From: Spirochaetota bacterium
Lineage (GTDB): Bacteria > Spirochaetota > Spirochaetia > B11-G9
Direction of reading: 5' to 3'
Length of the DNA stretch: 6,572 nt
NCBI GenBank assembly: GCA_003641695.1
Contig: QNBL01000159.1
Location: forward strand, 1 to 6,572
Below the pieces are notes generated by a model. The model saw only the letters and a program-made list of their open reading frames with translations. It did no database searches and was not told the DNA's origin. The translations under genes and the position numbers were made by a program. Positions 6,231 to 6,572 of the stretch are shown in pieces (within the stretch, counting starts at the first letter, position 1; the number at the start of each line of letters is the position of its first letter).

Positions 6231-6571
6231 ACCTCCCCTTTCAAATACATCTGCCTCTTTTTCTCTTCGAATTTCTCAATCGCATAGCGGAGCATTGTTC
6301 TGGGCATTGACCGGTAATATTTTTTTAAGAAAGCTTCTTCAGTTTCAGGTTCTCTCTTTCCAATCTCCCTGAGCATCCACCCCGCTGCTTTATGAATAAG
6401 ATCTTCTTTCGAGGGAAGAAGGATCTCCGCAATTTTCAGGGTATCGACATACCTCCCGGCCTTAATAAAGGTAAACGTCGAGATAACAGGAACCCTTATT
6501 CCCAGAAATAAATCTCCCTCACCATACTCCCCCTTCCCGGTTTTAAAGAAACGCAGTGAATGGGCTGCATA
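6227..6571 (-). CDS. AlkD-like DNA alkylation repair protein with a large internal in-frame deletion; N-terminus outside the window
   Basis: The minus strand reads 114 residues to a TAA, open to the window edge. The first part, YAAHSLRFFKTGKGEYGEGD then LFLGIRVP (1-28), matches the N-terminal HEAT repeats of the AlkD family of 3-/7-alkylpurine DNA glycosylases. The second part, VISTFTFIKAG (29-39), TLKIAEILL, HKAAGWMLREIGKR and MPRTMLRYAIEKF, matches the family's C-terminal third. Normally about 100 residues separate them, including the NNWDLVD segment and the (E)RR before IA(V/I)ISTF. By recalled Bacillus cereus AlkD numbering, the lost block holds Trp109, Asp113 and Arg148, while the Trp187 equivalent remains (Trp65 here). 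The frame is unbroken, so this is an in-frame deletion, not a frameshift. Full length would be about 130-140 residues instead of 230-240. Glycosylase activity is unlikely. It is probably a decaying gene, though an expressed short form or an assembly artefact remains possible. Confidence 0.85.
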   Translation of the reverse strand, partial: YAAHSLRFFKTGKGEYGEGDLFLGIRVPVISTFTFIKAGRYVDTLKIAEILLPSKEDLIHKAAGWMLREIGKREPETEEAFLKKYYRSMPRTMLRYAIEKFEEKKRQMYLKGEV

Positions 6572-6572
6572 A

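Noticed and set aside
6139..6372. Plus-strand open frame running from murD into the following region
   Set aside because: It is out of frame with murD and antisense to the AlkD-like gene, whose family match is clear.
6227..6571. Frameshift as the cause of the odd AlkD-like protein
   Set aside because: Both conserved halves lie in one uninterrupted frame and the missing segment is absent from the DNA in every frame, so only a deletion fits.

Overview
The window looks like ordinary bacterial chromosome, probably from a spirochaete (Treponema/Spirochaeta-like lineage). This rests on family resemblance recalled from memory: a 29-residue AURKAIP1/COX24-type basic protein, a DXS with HDPVETGHAS where most DXS proteins read HDxFGAGHSS, and a MurD with the GLGLHGGG / NDSAAT signature. 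No 16S rRNA or other phylogenetic marker is present, so the assignment is tentative.

Layout. (a) 2-1498, plus: the C-terminal half of a type I restriction endonuclease subunit HsdR, whose start lies before the window. Lines sampled by eye are about 39% GC here against about 46% in dxs, which fits a mobile restriction-modification locus beside core genes. (b) 1499-1598: a short convergent gap with one perfect hairpin and no T-tract. (c) 1599-3506, minus: dxs, the first enzyme of the MEP isoprenoid pathway. (d) 3507-3874: a compact control region around a tiny ribosomal-type gene (3619-3708, minus). That gene has a near-consensus sigma70 promoter, a leader hairpin beside its ribosome binding site, and a two-tier intrinsic terminator, after which dxs appears to have its own promoter. 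(e) 3875-4819, plus: an unrecognised protein of about 314 residues whose end overlaps murD by 11 bases. (f) 4809-6230, plus: murD, started by TTG with a good Shine-Dalgarno inside the upstream gene. (g) 6227-6571, minus: the end of an AlkD-like DNA alkylation repair protein that overlaps the murD stop tail to tail and lacks about 100 central residues expected of its family.

The genes do not form one system. dxs supplies isoprenoid precursors, including the undecaprenyl carrier lipid of wall synthesis, and murD makes a cytoplasmic peptidoglycan precursor, so both feed envelope biogenesis, but they lie in divergent units. The observations most worth a second look are the internally deleted AlkD homologue, the possible leaderless start of dxs, and the self-contained transcription unit for a 29-residue ribosomal-type protein.
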